Shown here: positions 27,601 to 42,600 of the stretch, in pieces
How positions within the stretch are numbered: the first letter of the stretch is position 1
How the letters are laid out: each line of letters opens with the position of its first letter
Assembly: GCA_944474755.1 (NCBI GenBank)
Contig: OX104113.1
Span: 65,864,074-65,928,073 of the forward strand
Origin: Limnoperna fortunei
Taxonomy: Eukaryota; Mollusca; Bivalvia; Mytilida; Modiolidae
Length of the DNA: 64,000 bases
Direction of reading: 5' to 3'
Notes under the pieces: generated by a model
Databases searched by the model: none
Told to the model about the DNA's origin: nothing
What the model saw: only the letters and a program-made list of their open reading frames with translations
Translations under genes and position numbers: made by a program

Positions 27601-30600
27601 TGAAAAGTGCCAGAGGGCATGATGTGAACAACAAGATAATTTCAACAGCGTGAATATTGTCCAATAAGACAAATGAAGAAATAATAGTTTTATAAAATAT
27701 GATTATTTCAACGTATTTTGTCATTTGTATGAATTCTATTATTTGATTCAAACCATATGTGTTAAAACATAACAAAGATCAAGATTCTGATGTCAAAAAC
27801 TGTAACAAGATTAAATACTGCCATTACATATCACGCTATTATTTGGTCAGCTGGACAAATGTGTGAATAATTGACGCAGCACTAGTTTTAAATTAAAGAT
27901 AATGACAAAAAAAATCCTAATTGTTGAAAACATGTGACAACAAATATAAACACTTTTTCATTTTTAGCAGTTGATGGTGCTATTTGAAATAAAAGACAAA
28001 GTCATCCAAACGTAATTATTAAATGCAAATAAAAACATTATTGTTACTGTTTCATAAATTAACAAGTTTGTAAAAGGTTCAAGAATAAGTAATACACAAA
28101 AACAGAATTGACAAAATATTTCAATACAGTCTTGTCCCCATGAATGCAGTATTTTGGATTAATGTAGTGATCACGATTTGGAAAGGGGATAACATAATGT
28201 AAACTTCATTTAAACTGATATAATTGTTTAAAAAAAAATGTATACAATTTCATCATATATTTGGATTAATATACATTTACATCATTGATGCCTGTTGCAA
28301 ACCTATATCACATAACTGTGTTTCACACAGATATCCCGTACCCTGTGAATCACACCAATATTCAGAACACATCTAAATTTATATTCTAAACTTCTAAGGT
28401 TTGTTAAAATTTAGAACTCACATACATTGTAACAGTTTTGTAGAAAAAGCTTTTAAAACTTTTTTTATAGGGTTCTAAGCTAAGTTCTGTGATGGTGGCC
28501 ATTTTGGCTTTCGTATCAGAATAAAAAAAAGCCATTCAATAAACATTATGACCATGTTTATTTTTAACTGGACCAGTTGTTTTAGAGAAGGCTAAAGTGT
28601 ACAAGTTTACAGAGAACAATGCTGCCTCTAATGGATGTAAAATGATGACAATTGTCAAATAGCTAGCTGTTTTAAAAAACAAAGCTTTATAAAATGATAT
28701 CAATAGTTCAGCTAAGTGGAATGGTAAGGTGAGCTGAAAACAAAGCTTTATAAAATAATATCAATAGTTCAGCTGAGTGGTATGGTCAGGTGAGGTAAAA
28801 ACAAAGTTTTATAAAGTGATGACAAATAGAACAGCTAAGTGGAATGGTAAGGTGAGCTAAAAACAAAGCTTTATAAAGTGATGACAAATAGATCAGCTAA
28901 GTGGAATGGTAAGGTGAGCTTAAAACAAAGCTTTATAAAGTGATGACAAATAGATCAGCTAAGTGGAATGGTAAGGGAATCTATCCTTACTATATAAACA
29001 CATACATGGTATAACTGAAGGTGTCCCAGAGGGTACATCATGTGTTTTCATTAAGGCCAGGTACACCTGAAGGTGTCCTAGAGGGTACATCATGTGTTTT
29101 GATTAAGGCCAGGTACACCTGAAGGTGGCCCAGAGGGTACATCATGTGTTTTGATCAAGGCCAGGTACACCTGTAGGTGTCCCAGAGGGTACATAATGTG
29201 TTTTGATTAAGGCCAGGTACACCTGAAGGTGTCCCAGAGGGTACATCATGTGTTTTGATTAAGGCCAGGTACACCTGTAGGTGTCCTAGGGGGTACATCA
29301 TGTGTTTTGATTAAGGCCAGGTACACCTGAAGGTGTCCCAGAGGGTACATCATGTGTTTTGATTACGGCCAGGTACACCTGAAGGAGTCCCAGAGGGTAC
29401 ATCATGTGTTTTGATTAAGGCCAGGTACACCTGAAGGTGGCCCAGAGGGTACATCATGTGTTTTGATTAAGGCCAGGTACACCTGAAGGTGGCCCAGAGG
29501 GTACATCATGTGTTTTGATTAAGGCCAGGTACACCTGAAGGTGTCCTAGAGGGTACATCATGTGTTTTGATTAAGGCCAGGTACACCTGTGTCCTAGAGG
29601 GTACATCATGTGTTTTGATTAAGGCCAGGTACACCTGTAGGTGTCCTAGAGGGTACATCATGTGTTCTGATTAAGGCCAGGCACACCTGTAGGTGTCCCA
29701 GAGGGTACATCATGTGTTTTGATTAAGGCCAGGTATACCTGTAGGTGTCCCAGAGGGTACATCATGTGTTTTGATTAAAGCCAGGTACACCTGAAGGTGT
29801 CCCAGAGGGTACATCATGTGTTTTGATTAAGGCCAGGTACACCTGAAGGTGTCCCAGAGGGTACATCATGTGTTTTGATTAAGGCCAGGTACACCTGAAG
29901 GTGTCCCAGAGGGTACATAATGTGTTTTGATTAAGGCCAGGTACACCTGAAGGTGTCCCAGAGGGTACATCAAGTGTTTTGATTAAGGCCAGGTACACCT
30001 GAAGGTGTTCTAGAGGGAACATCATGTGTTTTGATTAAGGCCAGGTACACCTGAAGGTGTCCCAGAGGGTACATCATGTGTTTTGATTAAGGCCAGGTAC
30101 ACCTGAAGGTGTCCCAGAGGGTACATCAATTGTTTTGATTAAGGCCAGGTACACCTGAAGGTGTCCCAGAGGGTACATCATGTGTTTTGATTAAGGCCAG
30201 GTACACCTGAAGGTGTCCCAGAGGGTACATCATGTATTTTGATTAAGGCCAGGTACACCTGAAGGTGTCCCAGAGGGTACATCATGTGTTTTGATTAAGG
30301 CCAGGTACACCTGAAGGAGTCCCAGAGGGTACATCAAGTGTTTTGATTAAGGCCAGGTACACCTGAAGGTGTCCTAGAGGGTACATCATGTGTTTTGATT
30401 AAGGCCAGGTACACCTGAAGGTGTCCCAGAGGGTACATCATGTGTTTTGATTAAGGCCAGGTACACCTGAAGGTGTCCCAGAGGGTACATCAAGTGTTTT
30501 GATTAAGGCCAGGTACACCTGAAGGTGTCCCAGAGGGTACATCATGTGTTTTGATTAAGGCCAGGTACACCTGAAGGTGTCCCAGAGGGTACATCAAGTG

Positions 30601-33600
30601 TTTTGATTAAGGCCAGGTACACCTGAAGGTGTCCTAGAGAGTACATCTTATTTTGATCAAAGGCCAGGTATATGTATACACAAAACAACTTCAACATTTG
30701 CTTGAATTCTAAAATATGTCACCTGTTGCTTCAAGTGGGCTAATGTCAAACTCTTAAATTTAATACATGAGTTCTTACTACTTTATATAAATAAATATAT
30801 ATTAAAGACTGATTAGAAAAATTTTGCATTACATCCTGTGAGCGGTAATTAAAATTTTTCAGAATGATATATATCAAAGTTCAGTGACATTGTGACAATT
30901 ATAAACATGTATTATGAGTTTTATTAACATCTCATTCCTTTCACTGGTTCAACAAGCAAATGTTGAAAAAAAACCATTCATTTAAAAGATAAAAGAAAGT
31001 TATTGAATTTAATACTTTAGTGAAGAACAAATGAGAGGACTACTTTTGAAATTTTATTAACATATAAAAAGTGTCAAAAACATGTAAAATAATAAAGAGG
31101 CCCAATAAAACAGCACTCCACCAAATTCATGTTGTTCAGTTTTTTTTTTCTTAAAATTTGTGTTTGTTTGGTGTCAAACATAAATGACATAACAGATGTC
31201 GGTTTCATCTAAATAAACAATGCCTTTATATGAAAAAAATAAATTAAGTCAAACTCTTATTGAATTAAGATCAGTAATTTATTCATAATTATTAACTGTG
31301 GTTTCATATGAGAAAATGAATATTTTAAGATATCTTTGACTGTATTTTCTTCTCTCGTATTTCAGGTATCATTAAAAGTTGTTTACCCTGAGAAAACAAA
31401 AAGACTTTCTAGTTGTAATATGAATCATATTGTAATGAAAAAAATACAACATTTACTGAGCAGATTGACAAAATATCAGAATTATTTGTCTTATTGGAAG
31501 AATAAATGGCACAGGCAAAGAATAGCATATGGACAGTGACAGGTCTGTGGTAAAAGGACATGGCTTTCTATTGAAACGGCAGGAAAATTAACTCCTCTAT
31601 CACAACTGACATCACGGTGATGGCAAAACAATTAAACTCGTACCTAAGTAAGGGCATTTCTCCTGACAGGTAACACGGAGATGAAAGGAAGACATGTTTC
31701 TCAGGTGACACTAAATGGTGAAGCAATTCTGACCATTTTTCTTGTAATTTCGTTCTAATCAATATCAAAATCTAAACAAATAATAAGTGCAAAATTTACC
31801 ATATGCCGTTATTATCATAGTAATTAAACGATTGAAATGCCACAAACAAATTCTGAAGTAACTTGTAATAAGATTCTGATAAATTAAGCGACAATAAACC
31901 TTATTACATCAGCAAATAGAATTTTTATTCATTTTTATGATTTAATATTTGAAATGTTAATTTCAGAGAGATTTAAACGTCAACTGATCTTCCAAGAAAA
32001 TACAGGATTAATTGTTAATTAATTATTACCTGACAATACCGAATAAATAACTTTAAGTGACATAAATTATCTCAACTTCTTAATTTCACAGCCAAGTCCT
32101 ATGCATAACTATCACAAATAAAAGCTATTCTATGGTCATGCAACTAACTTCAAATGGCTTTGTTTCTATTGTCAAAGTCGTTTTCAAAGAGTTGTTAAAT
32201 CCAGACTATTATCCTGAAAGACATTCAACTAATGGCAATACAGTAAAACAAAATGAAATTCACTTCTATTAAAAAAAAAATCTTATTGGGGGATTTCAAA
32301 AATAACGTACAAGGGTCTGAAGGTAAATTTTGTAGACCCATGCATATAATCTTCTGATTTCTTAATATGCCATATGCATATAATCTTCAGTTTTCTAAAT
32401 ATGCCTGTTAAATAATTTTTGCCATAGTACTTAAAAAATTTAATAAATTAAATATTATAATTTAAAATATATAAAAGTGAGTTTGTGTATTTTTTATTAG
32501 GATTACAAGTCTAACCAAGGTCAATGCCAAACGATATGAACTCCTTAGACTAAACAAATTATACTTATCTACGTTTTATAACTAAATATTAAATCTTAGA
32601 AAATAAAAATTAAAAAAAAAATAACATGGTAAAAGCATCAACAAAAAACCATGATTCCTGCTTAAGTACAGGTAGTTCTGAAGACCAGACAGTGGGAGCT
32701 TCACAGTAAATAAAAGTATAACTGTCTGCTCACATCTGTATCTTTGAACAGGAAGTAGTAGTCAGAAAGGGCTGAAAAAAAAATCCCACAATATGGCATG
32801 ATCCTAAAAAGCTTTTGATAAAATTTCATTACTGTATCTTTTTATCACTGCTCAGAAAAATCCGACGAAAAATGGTTTTTGACAGACACACACAGACTGA
32901 AGAGTGTATACCCTTCTCACATATGGAGAGCTGGGGTACAAAATCCTTAAAAAAACAATATATAGAATTTTATTAGTTAAAATTAAAGATTATGCAAAAT
33001 TCAATATCATTTTTGTTTAGGACTAGGGTCATACGAGATAATAATTCGCTAAAAAGTAATACAAAAAATGTCCCAAAGGGGAGATAACTTATTAATCTGA
33101 CAAAGAATTTGCAGAAATTTTAACAAAAGATTTCTCCCAAGACAAAGATAATATGCACAATTTTTTTATGTGTATGTCTGCAATTTCAAAACTGCATTAA
33201 ATCATTGTTTTTTTCCTGTAATGAATCTGCCTGATTCTTTAAGAATACATATTGATTCTGAAGTGAAATGGCCTCTGTTCCAATTACCCTGGCTTGTATA
33301 TACTCAATTATTTCCAGGAAATAGATAAAGATTTCACAAATATTTTGTCTGTAAAATTGATAAATTTTACTTATCTTAGTTAGAGATAACCCAGTTTGCA
33401 TGCAAATTATTGGTGTTTAAATTATTAATCACATGATTTACTACAGATCATTAAGCTGATACCCTACTAACTACCTGCAATTGCAATTGTACCTGCTACA
33501 AATCTCACTTTCATCCCTACCCAACTCACTAATATTACTAGCAGCAGCCAAAATTTCCAGCCCACTGGTCCATCCTACCCAACTCGCCAATATTTCTAGA

Positions 33601-36600
33601 AGCAGCCAAAATGGTCCATCCCTACCTAGCTCCCAATATTTCTAGAAACAGCCTAAATTTCCATCCTATTGTTGCAAAGGAATTTTTAGTACTTAAAAAT
33701 GCCTAGTATGACATTTCTGGTATGTGCATTTTACCAATAACTTGCTATATGCTTCTACCCCCACCCCCCCCACCTAATTCCCTTAACCACATAATAAGCT
33801 GTACAAGAAAATACATATATCCTATTATCAAGATAGTTCATATATACCCTATCCAAATTTATCCTGCAATCAGCACATTAAGGTGACATAGAATACCACC
33901 TTTTCCTATAGGTGGTAAATAGGGGATTTTCTCCTGATTAATCCATCATACTTGTTCCTGTCCTGAACATAGGTGAAAATCATCTCGCTATAAAGCCATA
34001 AATCCACCAATCAAACATTACAGCACATGTACATCATCTACTGGTACCCTAAGCCTAACTGAGGGACAAAAGCATTGTAAAATAGATACCTGGCACCTTT
34101 ATTCTCATGTTACATTGTAATTTGATTATGAAAAAGAAGCATGACAATTTTTATTTGACTTTGTTGTGCCTCCTGACTTTAATTTTGCTACTTTATTGAG
34201 TCTTCATAGTCTAAGAGAATTTCTATGCACACAGGACAAATAGCATATTTATGACATTGTTAGTAACATTTATTTTTGCATTTGTCCGGAAATGCATGTA
34301 TAAGAAAATAAAATATATATATTCAACAACAATTTATGTATTAGTACAATTACGTCCATGTTTTAAGAAAAGAGTGTTGCAGTTGAGGTGTTTCCTTTCT
34401 TGAATAGTCATATATTAGTACAGATATTTTGGTTTGTTTGAATATTGTTTAAGGTGCTTTCAGCAATTTTGTTTAGCTATATCTTGGCTTCAGGTTTTAT
34501 TGGGGAGAAAGCCAGTGTACCCAGAGAAAACCCCAGATCTTTGGTAGGAAATCTTGCAATCTTGTCCAATAAGATTAGAAATGAGCACACACTGTCTACA
34601 GTGAGCCTCAACCTCTCAACTCTGATGGTACTGTAACAAAATGCCCTCCTAAGTGTCTAAAACAGTGATGTTTTGGGAACAACTGTTCTGACAGTACTAA
34701 GATTGCTGTAAAGAAGCTTTTCTTCTTTTTTGAAATCCAATTTTAGTAAATTTTTTTTTCATTTATCTTCACATGCAATTCATTTAGGTAGCAATACTAT
34801 ATTTTTTCTAATAAAAACTTAGAACCTATAAAAAAGGATCAAAAGTCAATAAACTACCAAGTCTTCATGATAGACAAAAGTCAATAGAATAATATTGTCA
34901 CATTTTATCATAGCTTACACCAATATTTGAAACATAATTTCAATAAAAAAAGGTATTACACCTTAATTAATTTTTAAAAGAGGCTTACATATTGTATTAA
35001 ATATATATATGGTCGAGGATGATAGAGTTTTGTGTTCTAAGTTTGGAGGACTTTAGGATCAGGTGGCCGACTCTGTTAATGAGAAGATTAGTAAATTAAT
35101 TACATCTGCAGAAAGAGATAACATTAAAGTATCGTTATTGAAGAGGATGAAAATTTACGTGTTTAAGCAGCTTTTACATGACATTAGGATGACGACCAAT
35201 AATTAAAGGGTTATTTCAACAATACCAGAAATCTCTATGATTGAACTAATGAACAAAAGTGCGTCCTCATGAAAACCATTTTTTGCAGATCACAATTGTG
35301 TAGTAAGCTGTGTTTGAAGAACTAATTGAAGTTTAACATGTAATAGAACTAATTTTTACAAAAGAGACAAGAATTAAAACACAATAATCTGGGCCTTTAT
35401 GAAGACAGTGTTTTACCAGCTTTTTTCAATTTATCACAGTATTTACATTCATTATTTCAAGCATCAACTTGAGTTTTTAAAAAATGTTTTCTCTGCCTTA
35501 TTTTGGAGACAAAAAACTTAACAAAATCACATAGCAACTATAACACCATAAAATTTTGTGTATAATGATCATAAGTCTAAACAAATTAAACAGCCATCTG
35601 ACTGTCAAGTTTGCTAATAAAGTCTTTGGAAAAATTTGATTAAGAAAATACTGTTCCTACAATATTTATTTTCTACAAAATGCCACATAAATAAAATCTG
35701 TTTTATCACTCTAGAAACAAGAAAACCAAATTATCCCACAAAATTTATTACTCTAAGAATGTCTTATACAAATAATAAAAAAAAAAATCAGGTAAATATT
35801 GTTTGACCATGTACAAAAGGGAAACATATTCAATTAAATTCTAAATTTTAAGACCCAAACACACCTGAAATGAAAATAATATTAAATTCCAATATTTTTA
35901 TTTTCTCAACAATCAAATCATTCAAAGAAAACAGACCGAGGAGGTCAGAAGATAACATGTGAAACACAGAATAACAATAAAAAGACAAAAGTCTATTGAT
36001 AAAGTTAGAAAAACATGTATATTTGAAAAGTCACTTAATTAAAGATCCCTATCAATATTTCTAGTATTGTACACTGGACTGCACTGAATGGGGTACATTA
36101 CTAATCAACTAAAGCCTTCGTGTGTAAACACTTATTCCCACTTATGGAGCTTTTGGCAATACCGAGTTGTTTTAAGACCTCCTGTAAAATTATCACTGAC
36201 AATAGAAGTAAATGGACTTTTACAATAAACCTTTCTGTTTTTGTATCAACAAAATTCCTTTCAGTATAAATACTCAGAATGCCTAATTACTTTCAAATAA
36301 ACTGAACAAAATATCTCAAGAAAACATTTTCCTGTCAAAAGACAGCAATTCTATTTTCAGTTTTCTTATTTTATTCATGAAAAAGTGCTTCTGGCAATTT
36401 TTTGAAGAAAAACAGTTTATGTTATTTTTCTTTTAAAAAAAGTGACTCCGTGGGAAATGCATTGCATTATAAAGCTCTGTAAACATGTCATAAAATATAC
36501 AATTTTTTACGTGAGAGACAGTAAGAAATTAGTCTTTTTGTCTTTAAAAAAAATGTTAAAAATAAAAATAGCATACCCATTATTATTGATCAAATTGGCA

Positions 36601-39600
36601 ATCAATGTTATTGTTTAAAAAATAACACATAATATTTAAGTAATTTATTTGAAACATGCCAAGAAAATAACGACTTCCATCATAATAAATTTTTCGGTAC
36701 ACATGTACTGATTTTATAAAATAAAATATTGCATAACAAAACTGCAAGAAAATTTTTTTCAGTACTTCCAGTACTGATTACTGAATCATTTTATAGACTA
36801 GTTTTAAAATTGATGCACAATCTATCTGGCTTATATCATAACAACCACTGCAAACTAAAGTAGCGGTACCAAGAGAGTGAATATAATGTATTTAAATATT
36901 GTTTTGGTGATAAAAGCAGAATGTTTATGTACATGTATTTACATAGTGAGAAACGTTAATTGGTAGAAAAACAATTTAGATATTACCATTAAAATCTTTG
37001 TTATATTGCGAGGTTTTTAATATGCATAGATTATATGTAATCTGTATAAAGTTGTGAACCAACAGGAATTTGACTAATTCCTTCTTCACTACATAATTAC
37101 AGTTTCATTTTATTATATGATTAAAATCATGAAGAAATGAAAATATTTACTGATAATTTTTGATTGCACTGTGTAAGTAAATTGCAGTGTGTTTCATTCT
37201 ACTATTATCAGGTGCAAGATAAATTTCTTACTGTCAACCAAATTAGTCACAGAGGGCATTATTAAATGGGAAAAGTTTGTCTATAAATTTTATTTCTGCC
37301 AAATATCAGCTCAAAACTATTTTTTTAATCTTTAACATCCTTCAACATTATTTTCAAAATTTATAAATCACATGTCTTTGTGAAATAATGAAAAATTACA
37401 ATATTTTTTTCTTTGTATATGACAGAAAACATATACTGATAGTAAAAAGGTAACATGTTGTATATATTTTAAGATTAATATGCATTTTTATTTGTTTGTT
37501 GCTGAGGCTACAGCAGTGGCATTACTATTCACTGAAATGATTAGCAGTGCAATATTTTTTTGAATAAGCTGTACTACCGGTATTTATATGTTTTATGCAC
37601 TATTAACAAATTATATTGAAGTTTGTAAATATTTTTATCCAACAGAAAAACACCAAATAAAACAGAAATTTTCTGACACAATTTCAAACCAACTGAAATA
37701 GTTGAGAAAGTAGGATGGAAAAATGCTTTTGTTAATAAAACCATCAGTTTTTCATCACATCTTCCATCTTTATAAGGAAGATGTATATGTCTATAAATAC
37801 CTGGGGTTCCCAGAAAACTTACCATATTATATATGAACTCCTGGCCATTATGACTGGTTCCTTCTTATATAAGAAGTCTGGGAATTCAATATGGCCACCA
37901 ATGTTCTGTAATTTAAATCCTCTCATGTATCCTTCTTGACAAAATTTGTTAAAAATAACTTTCCTATGAAATTTACACATGAACACTGAAACTTCACATA
38001 AAATGTAACTGAATTGTTTAAATATACCTTCCATCCCCATCATGGCACGTAGCTCTCGATTCAGCAACTCAAATCGTTGTTCTAAATCATCTTCCTTTTC
38101 TCTGAAAATATACATGTGCATATGCCGTTTATAAATCAACTTCAAACTGAAGTCCTAATGCTTAGTATTATATAGAAACTTTGCAGAAAAGCTGATTTCT
38201 TAACTAGTATTACCCTAATGGGTTTAAGTCTAAAGATGATAATATTTTCACAATATACTTACAAGTTTTCTCCTGGGATATTAAGGAAACAGATCCCTTC
38301 TTTATACCTTAATACCATAAGGAAGCCTCATCCCCAGCTTAAACAATCTACACAATTCTTTTTGTTATATTAATGCTATTTGATGCTCCTTTCTGATCTC
38401 AATTTTATTCATATAATAAGTTAAAGAAATTTATATAAATAAGAAAAGAAGCTAAGGGGATTTATAAGATTGTTAAATTGATGTGCCCAATGTGCCTACT
38501 GCATAAGCACAAAAATCTTCTTATACTCTTATTCTTGTAATGAGCTTGAAATAATGTTTTGGATAAATCTTAAAACGACTTTGTGTAAATTTATTTTGTC
38601 GGAGTTGTTCTAACTGAAAGGTTTCTGTCAGGGAAATTTTTCATTTTTTAAAGTGTCTCTAATCTTTATTTATTAGAAATCTGACTACCGCTAATTACAG
38701 GCAGATAAGAAACGACCTTACTCATTGGAAATTGAAGCTCGCAGGAGATTTGTTAATGTGTTCTAAGGAACAAATATTCATATATTACACAGACAAGGTT
38801 TCTTATTGATTCAGTACCATCCTGTGAAAAATGGAAAGTGCCGTAAAATACTTCCATCCTTAGTGACAATTTTTACGAACAAATGGCACTTTAGAATAAA
38901 AAAATGTTTTCTTGATAGAATTTAATGCACACCAAATAAACATACTGATACATGTTTATTAAATATATTTCAGCTGTTTATTTCAATTTCTACATAACAA
39001 CTGTTAAGTTGCACGTCTCCTGCATAAAGTAAATAACAAGCTGATGGACTTTTTCCATCGAGTCTGTGTTTTAAAGTTTCTTAAATTTGTTAAGAACTTG
39101 ATACCACAAACTGATTTTCTAATAAAACGTGTATCTTGTAAACTTTACAAGGTTAACATCAGCCACAATTCATGACTTTTATAATAAAATACATTTTATA
39201 AATCTGATCAACGCAATTCAATTATCCATGTCAATTGGTAGAGTATATGCTAAAGCTATTATGAAATTAGATTTCTTTACTAGAACTTATGTTACATAAT
39301 AATATAAATAGTTAAGATTCCATTCAACCATTGTGAAATAATGACCGCTAACAAAATATATAGCAAAACAGAGGGCTGTTTGCCAACGAATTAAATTATA
39401 TTTTGTAACAACAGAGGATCAAATATTTTAGACTCATTAGAAACATCCAAAGGAATTAAGAAACTTAATCCTGAACTTAATTTTTATTGATAAATATGTT
39501 TATTAAATATGTATTACAGAAGGGATTTGTATGACTGTTACAAAGAGCTTAAACATTGAATGTTAGGGCAGGTGATGACAACAGATTATAATGCATGTAA

Positions 39601-42600
39601 TTTTGAATTATATTGTTTATTTCTCAGATTAAGTCACTTAAAATTCATGAGTTTTGTCAATATTTATTTGAACATTATTTATGATTCTTTTAATTTTTCA
39701 ATTATTTAAAATGTAAATACATTTGAAAGTTGATCCTGCAAGTGTTATTGTCAAGAGGGTTTCATCAGATAAAAAAGGCACTTAAAAAATACTTGCAACA
39801 AATTAACTTTTTAAAAACCTTGCTTAGATTTATTCTCCATTTGTTTATAAGTATACATGGAGATAATAAATCCCAATAAATTGTCAGTCATCCATGTTTT
39901 AAATTATTTTTGTAATTTTTATCTTGATAATGACAAAATTATAATTAGAACAATCAAAGAGAAAAACACACAAGAATTTTTTATTTAATAATAATCAAAA
40001 TTGTGCCTAAATTTAAAAAAGCATTATATTATAAAATCTTATTTTATTACTAAATATAAAATAAATTTCCATCAATATTATCAAATAAAATATAAATCAT
40101 CATAAAAATCAAACCTCTTTAAAAAAAAATTCATCTATCATGAAGTCATTCTAATACATTATATACTGGTATATTAAAGATCTTGCCAGCATCTGAAACT
40201 TCGATTAGTGTTTTTCCATACATAGAGTTACAATAATGCTAAGTATGGTACTATTTAAGACTTTTTGATGAAATTCGAAATACTGTTAACCAGGCAAAGA
40301 TAACCAATTTTACATAAAACTGGTATCCTTGAAAGGTTTTGCCAAGATAACAGAAGAATAAAATCCTAAGGACTAAGACCAATTTTAATAAAAAATCTTA
40401 ACTGCATCACAGCTGAAATGTTTAATCCAATCAAACTTGAATTTTGAGGTTACTGTGATGTTGAGAAAAAAGTCCTAGATTGAACTAGTTTGTTTTGACA
40501 ACTCCAGACCAGGTGGCAATGAGGATAGACAGACTTCTTCTGCCTTTATGGTGCATATATTTCACAATTTTTGTTTTCATTTTCTTTTTTGGTCTGTTTT
40601 TTAATGTCTAAATAGTAAATGAAAACGAAAATTAAGCCTAAAAGTAACCTGCAAAATCTCTATGTTTGGCACTGATCAAATTACCTCAGAGAACAGTCAA
40701 TGCCTAGATGAAACACTATTGTATTTAAGAAGTCACCATGGATTTAAAATGCATATATGAACTAGACACAGACCATAATCACATACATAGACAACACTTT
40801 AGTAAAAATATCAAAATGACCAATTTAACAGATATTTTGTGGATTTATTAAAATAAAAATTAAAGACAACAGACAGAAAAATGGTAGAAAGTAAAAAATA
40901 TGAATAGTTAGCCAAATCTTTTGAAATCACAATCAAACATAAATGTTAAAATATCTTGATGGGGCAAGCCATGACATAGTGATAGAATCATATTACAGCT
41001 GCAACTATTCTTATAAATCTTATTGGTATTCAAACTGTATAAAGGTTCATCAGAGTTCAAAACAAATTTAGTTCTGAACTGCATTTCACCCGGTTTTTAC
41101 AACTGACAAATGACTGTTTTGGACGTAGGTTGTGTATTGGCAGGTCTGTATTGTGTATTGGTCCAGATGCTGGAAAAATGTCCAGAAAATCTTGATTGAT
41201 TAGTCAACAGTTGTTTACGACATTTAAGCAGATTAATTTTTATGGAATAAATTTAAGATTTTGCTGACAAATTATCCGCAAGGTAAAATAAGGTCAATAG
41301 TACTTTCTATACAGAGGACAAAGTTTTGTTTAAGTTTGAAGATTTGGGGGATAATTTTAACAAACTAATTCAGCATACACTTGACCATGGTATTTTTTAA
41401 TTTAAATTCTTTAATTTAAAAAAAATTGTCTTCTATAATTTAAATTATTCCTATTTTGATATTTACTGGCGCTTGTAATTATTACAAATTATTTGGACAG
41501 AAAAATATTTGTTATCATGTACATTTCAATCTTTAAAGCTAGTGCAACATAACTAGATACATGCAATGTACATATTAGATTGGAAAAATATTGCTGAAAT
41601 AAATATCTTTTTTCAATTTTGTGCATATCATACAGATAATTAGATTTTATGACTACTCAAACTTCCAAATTCAACTCATAAACAAATAAGGTCAACCACT
41701 GGAGTTATGCCACTTACATATGCTTCAATCATTTATGAGTCAATGTATATTTTGTAAAGATGATTTTAATTCTTCTGAATCATCAATAAGAAATGTACAG
41801 CATGTCTGAAACAAGAATGATCTCCGCAGGGGTCATCTGGGGAAAGAAAGTTGGCCCGGTAACTACAAAGTGTCGGCAAAGGGTCACAAAGCTTAGTTTT
41901 TAGAGACCTTTAAATTTGTCAAAGAAAGAACTCAATATAATGATGTAAGAACACAAGTGACCTGTTTTATAGAACTATGAGATTAGGACCCAAATCCTCT
42001 TTGGAGTAATCCCCCCTGTAACGCTTTTACAACCGTGTTCATTCACCCTTCACCCGCACTCTCAAAAAAAAAAAAAATAAAAACAATTTTTAAAATTCAA
42101 AATATTTTAATTACAAATTGTCATTTCCAAGGAATTTTTATACCCTGTCTAAATATGTTTATAAATTATTTAACATACTAAAAAATTTGAGCTATAGTTT
42201 CCACATACATGTACTAATTATCTTAAGATAAAGTGTTATCTTCGAATTCTGTCTTTTTCATGGGAAGTAGCTCATATGGATCAATTGAATTAGTCTATTA
42301 AAATCAATAATCTTAAATTGAAAATTGATAAGGTATCTCAAAAGCTCTTCAAAATATCATTAAAACTAAACTAGATAAATTTATGATATGTAGAACTTTA
42401 AACATATTTATTGCTATACAAGAATGTTACCAAAAAAATTAAAGAAGAAACCAAATTAATATGAATTTTTTAATTAAAAGATATTTGTAATGTCAATTGC
42501 ATTTACTACATAGAAGAATTTAGCTTATAATAAAAAAAATTTCTGGTACATTATTTGTTGGTAAGGTTTTGTAAATAAAAAAAAAAAACTATCGTCTACA

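Larger units (their letters stand above)
18216..38027. other. EHBP1 intron (19.8 kb) carrying four tandem arrays and two MITE-like elements
   Basis: The largest intron in the window. Between 24.1 and 30.7 kb it holds arrays of 57, about 59, about 61 and 52 bp units, a 216-bp CG-containing TIR element and a 459-bp TIR element, listed separately. The rest is AT-rich DNA with a SINE remnant (34.4 kb), a degenerate interspersed repeat (32.6-32.9 kb) and a short triplication (33.5 kb). No additional exon is needed to keep the EHBP1 frame, and I found none. Confidence 0.85.

Noticed and set aside
29015..30670. CRISPR-like appearance (regular repeats)
   Set aside because: Units are contiguous 52-bp tandem copies with no unique spacers, in an intron of a eukaryotic gene.
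31336..31539. Plus-strand frame of 67 codons preceded by a T/C-rich stretch and 'ttcag'
   Set aside because: It resembles an exon start, but there is no family match and no neighbouring plus-strand exon.
33186..33401. Minus-strand frame ending in a coiled-coil-like segment ([15 protein letters not shown])
   Set aside because: It could pass for an extra EHBP1 exon, but the frame is already continuous between the 38.1 and 18.2 kb exons, and no acceptor/donor pair in phase was found.
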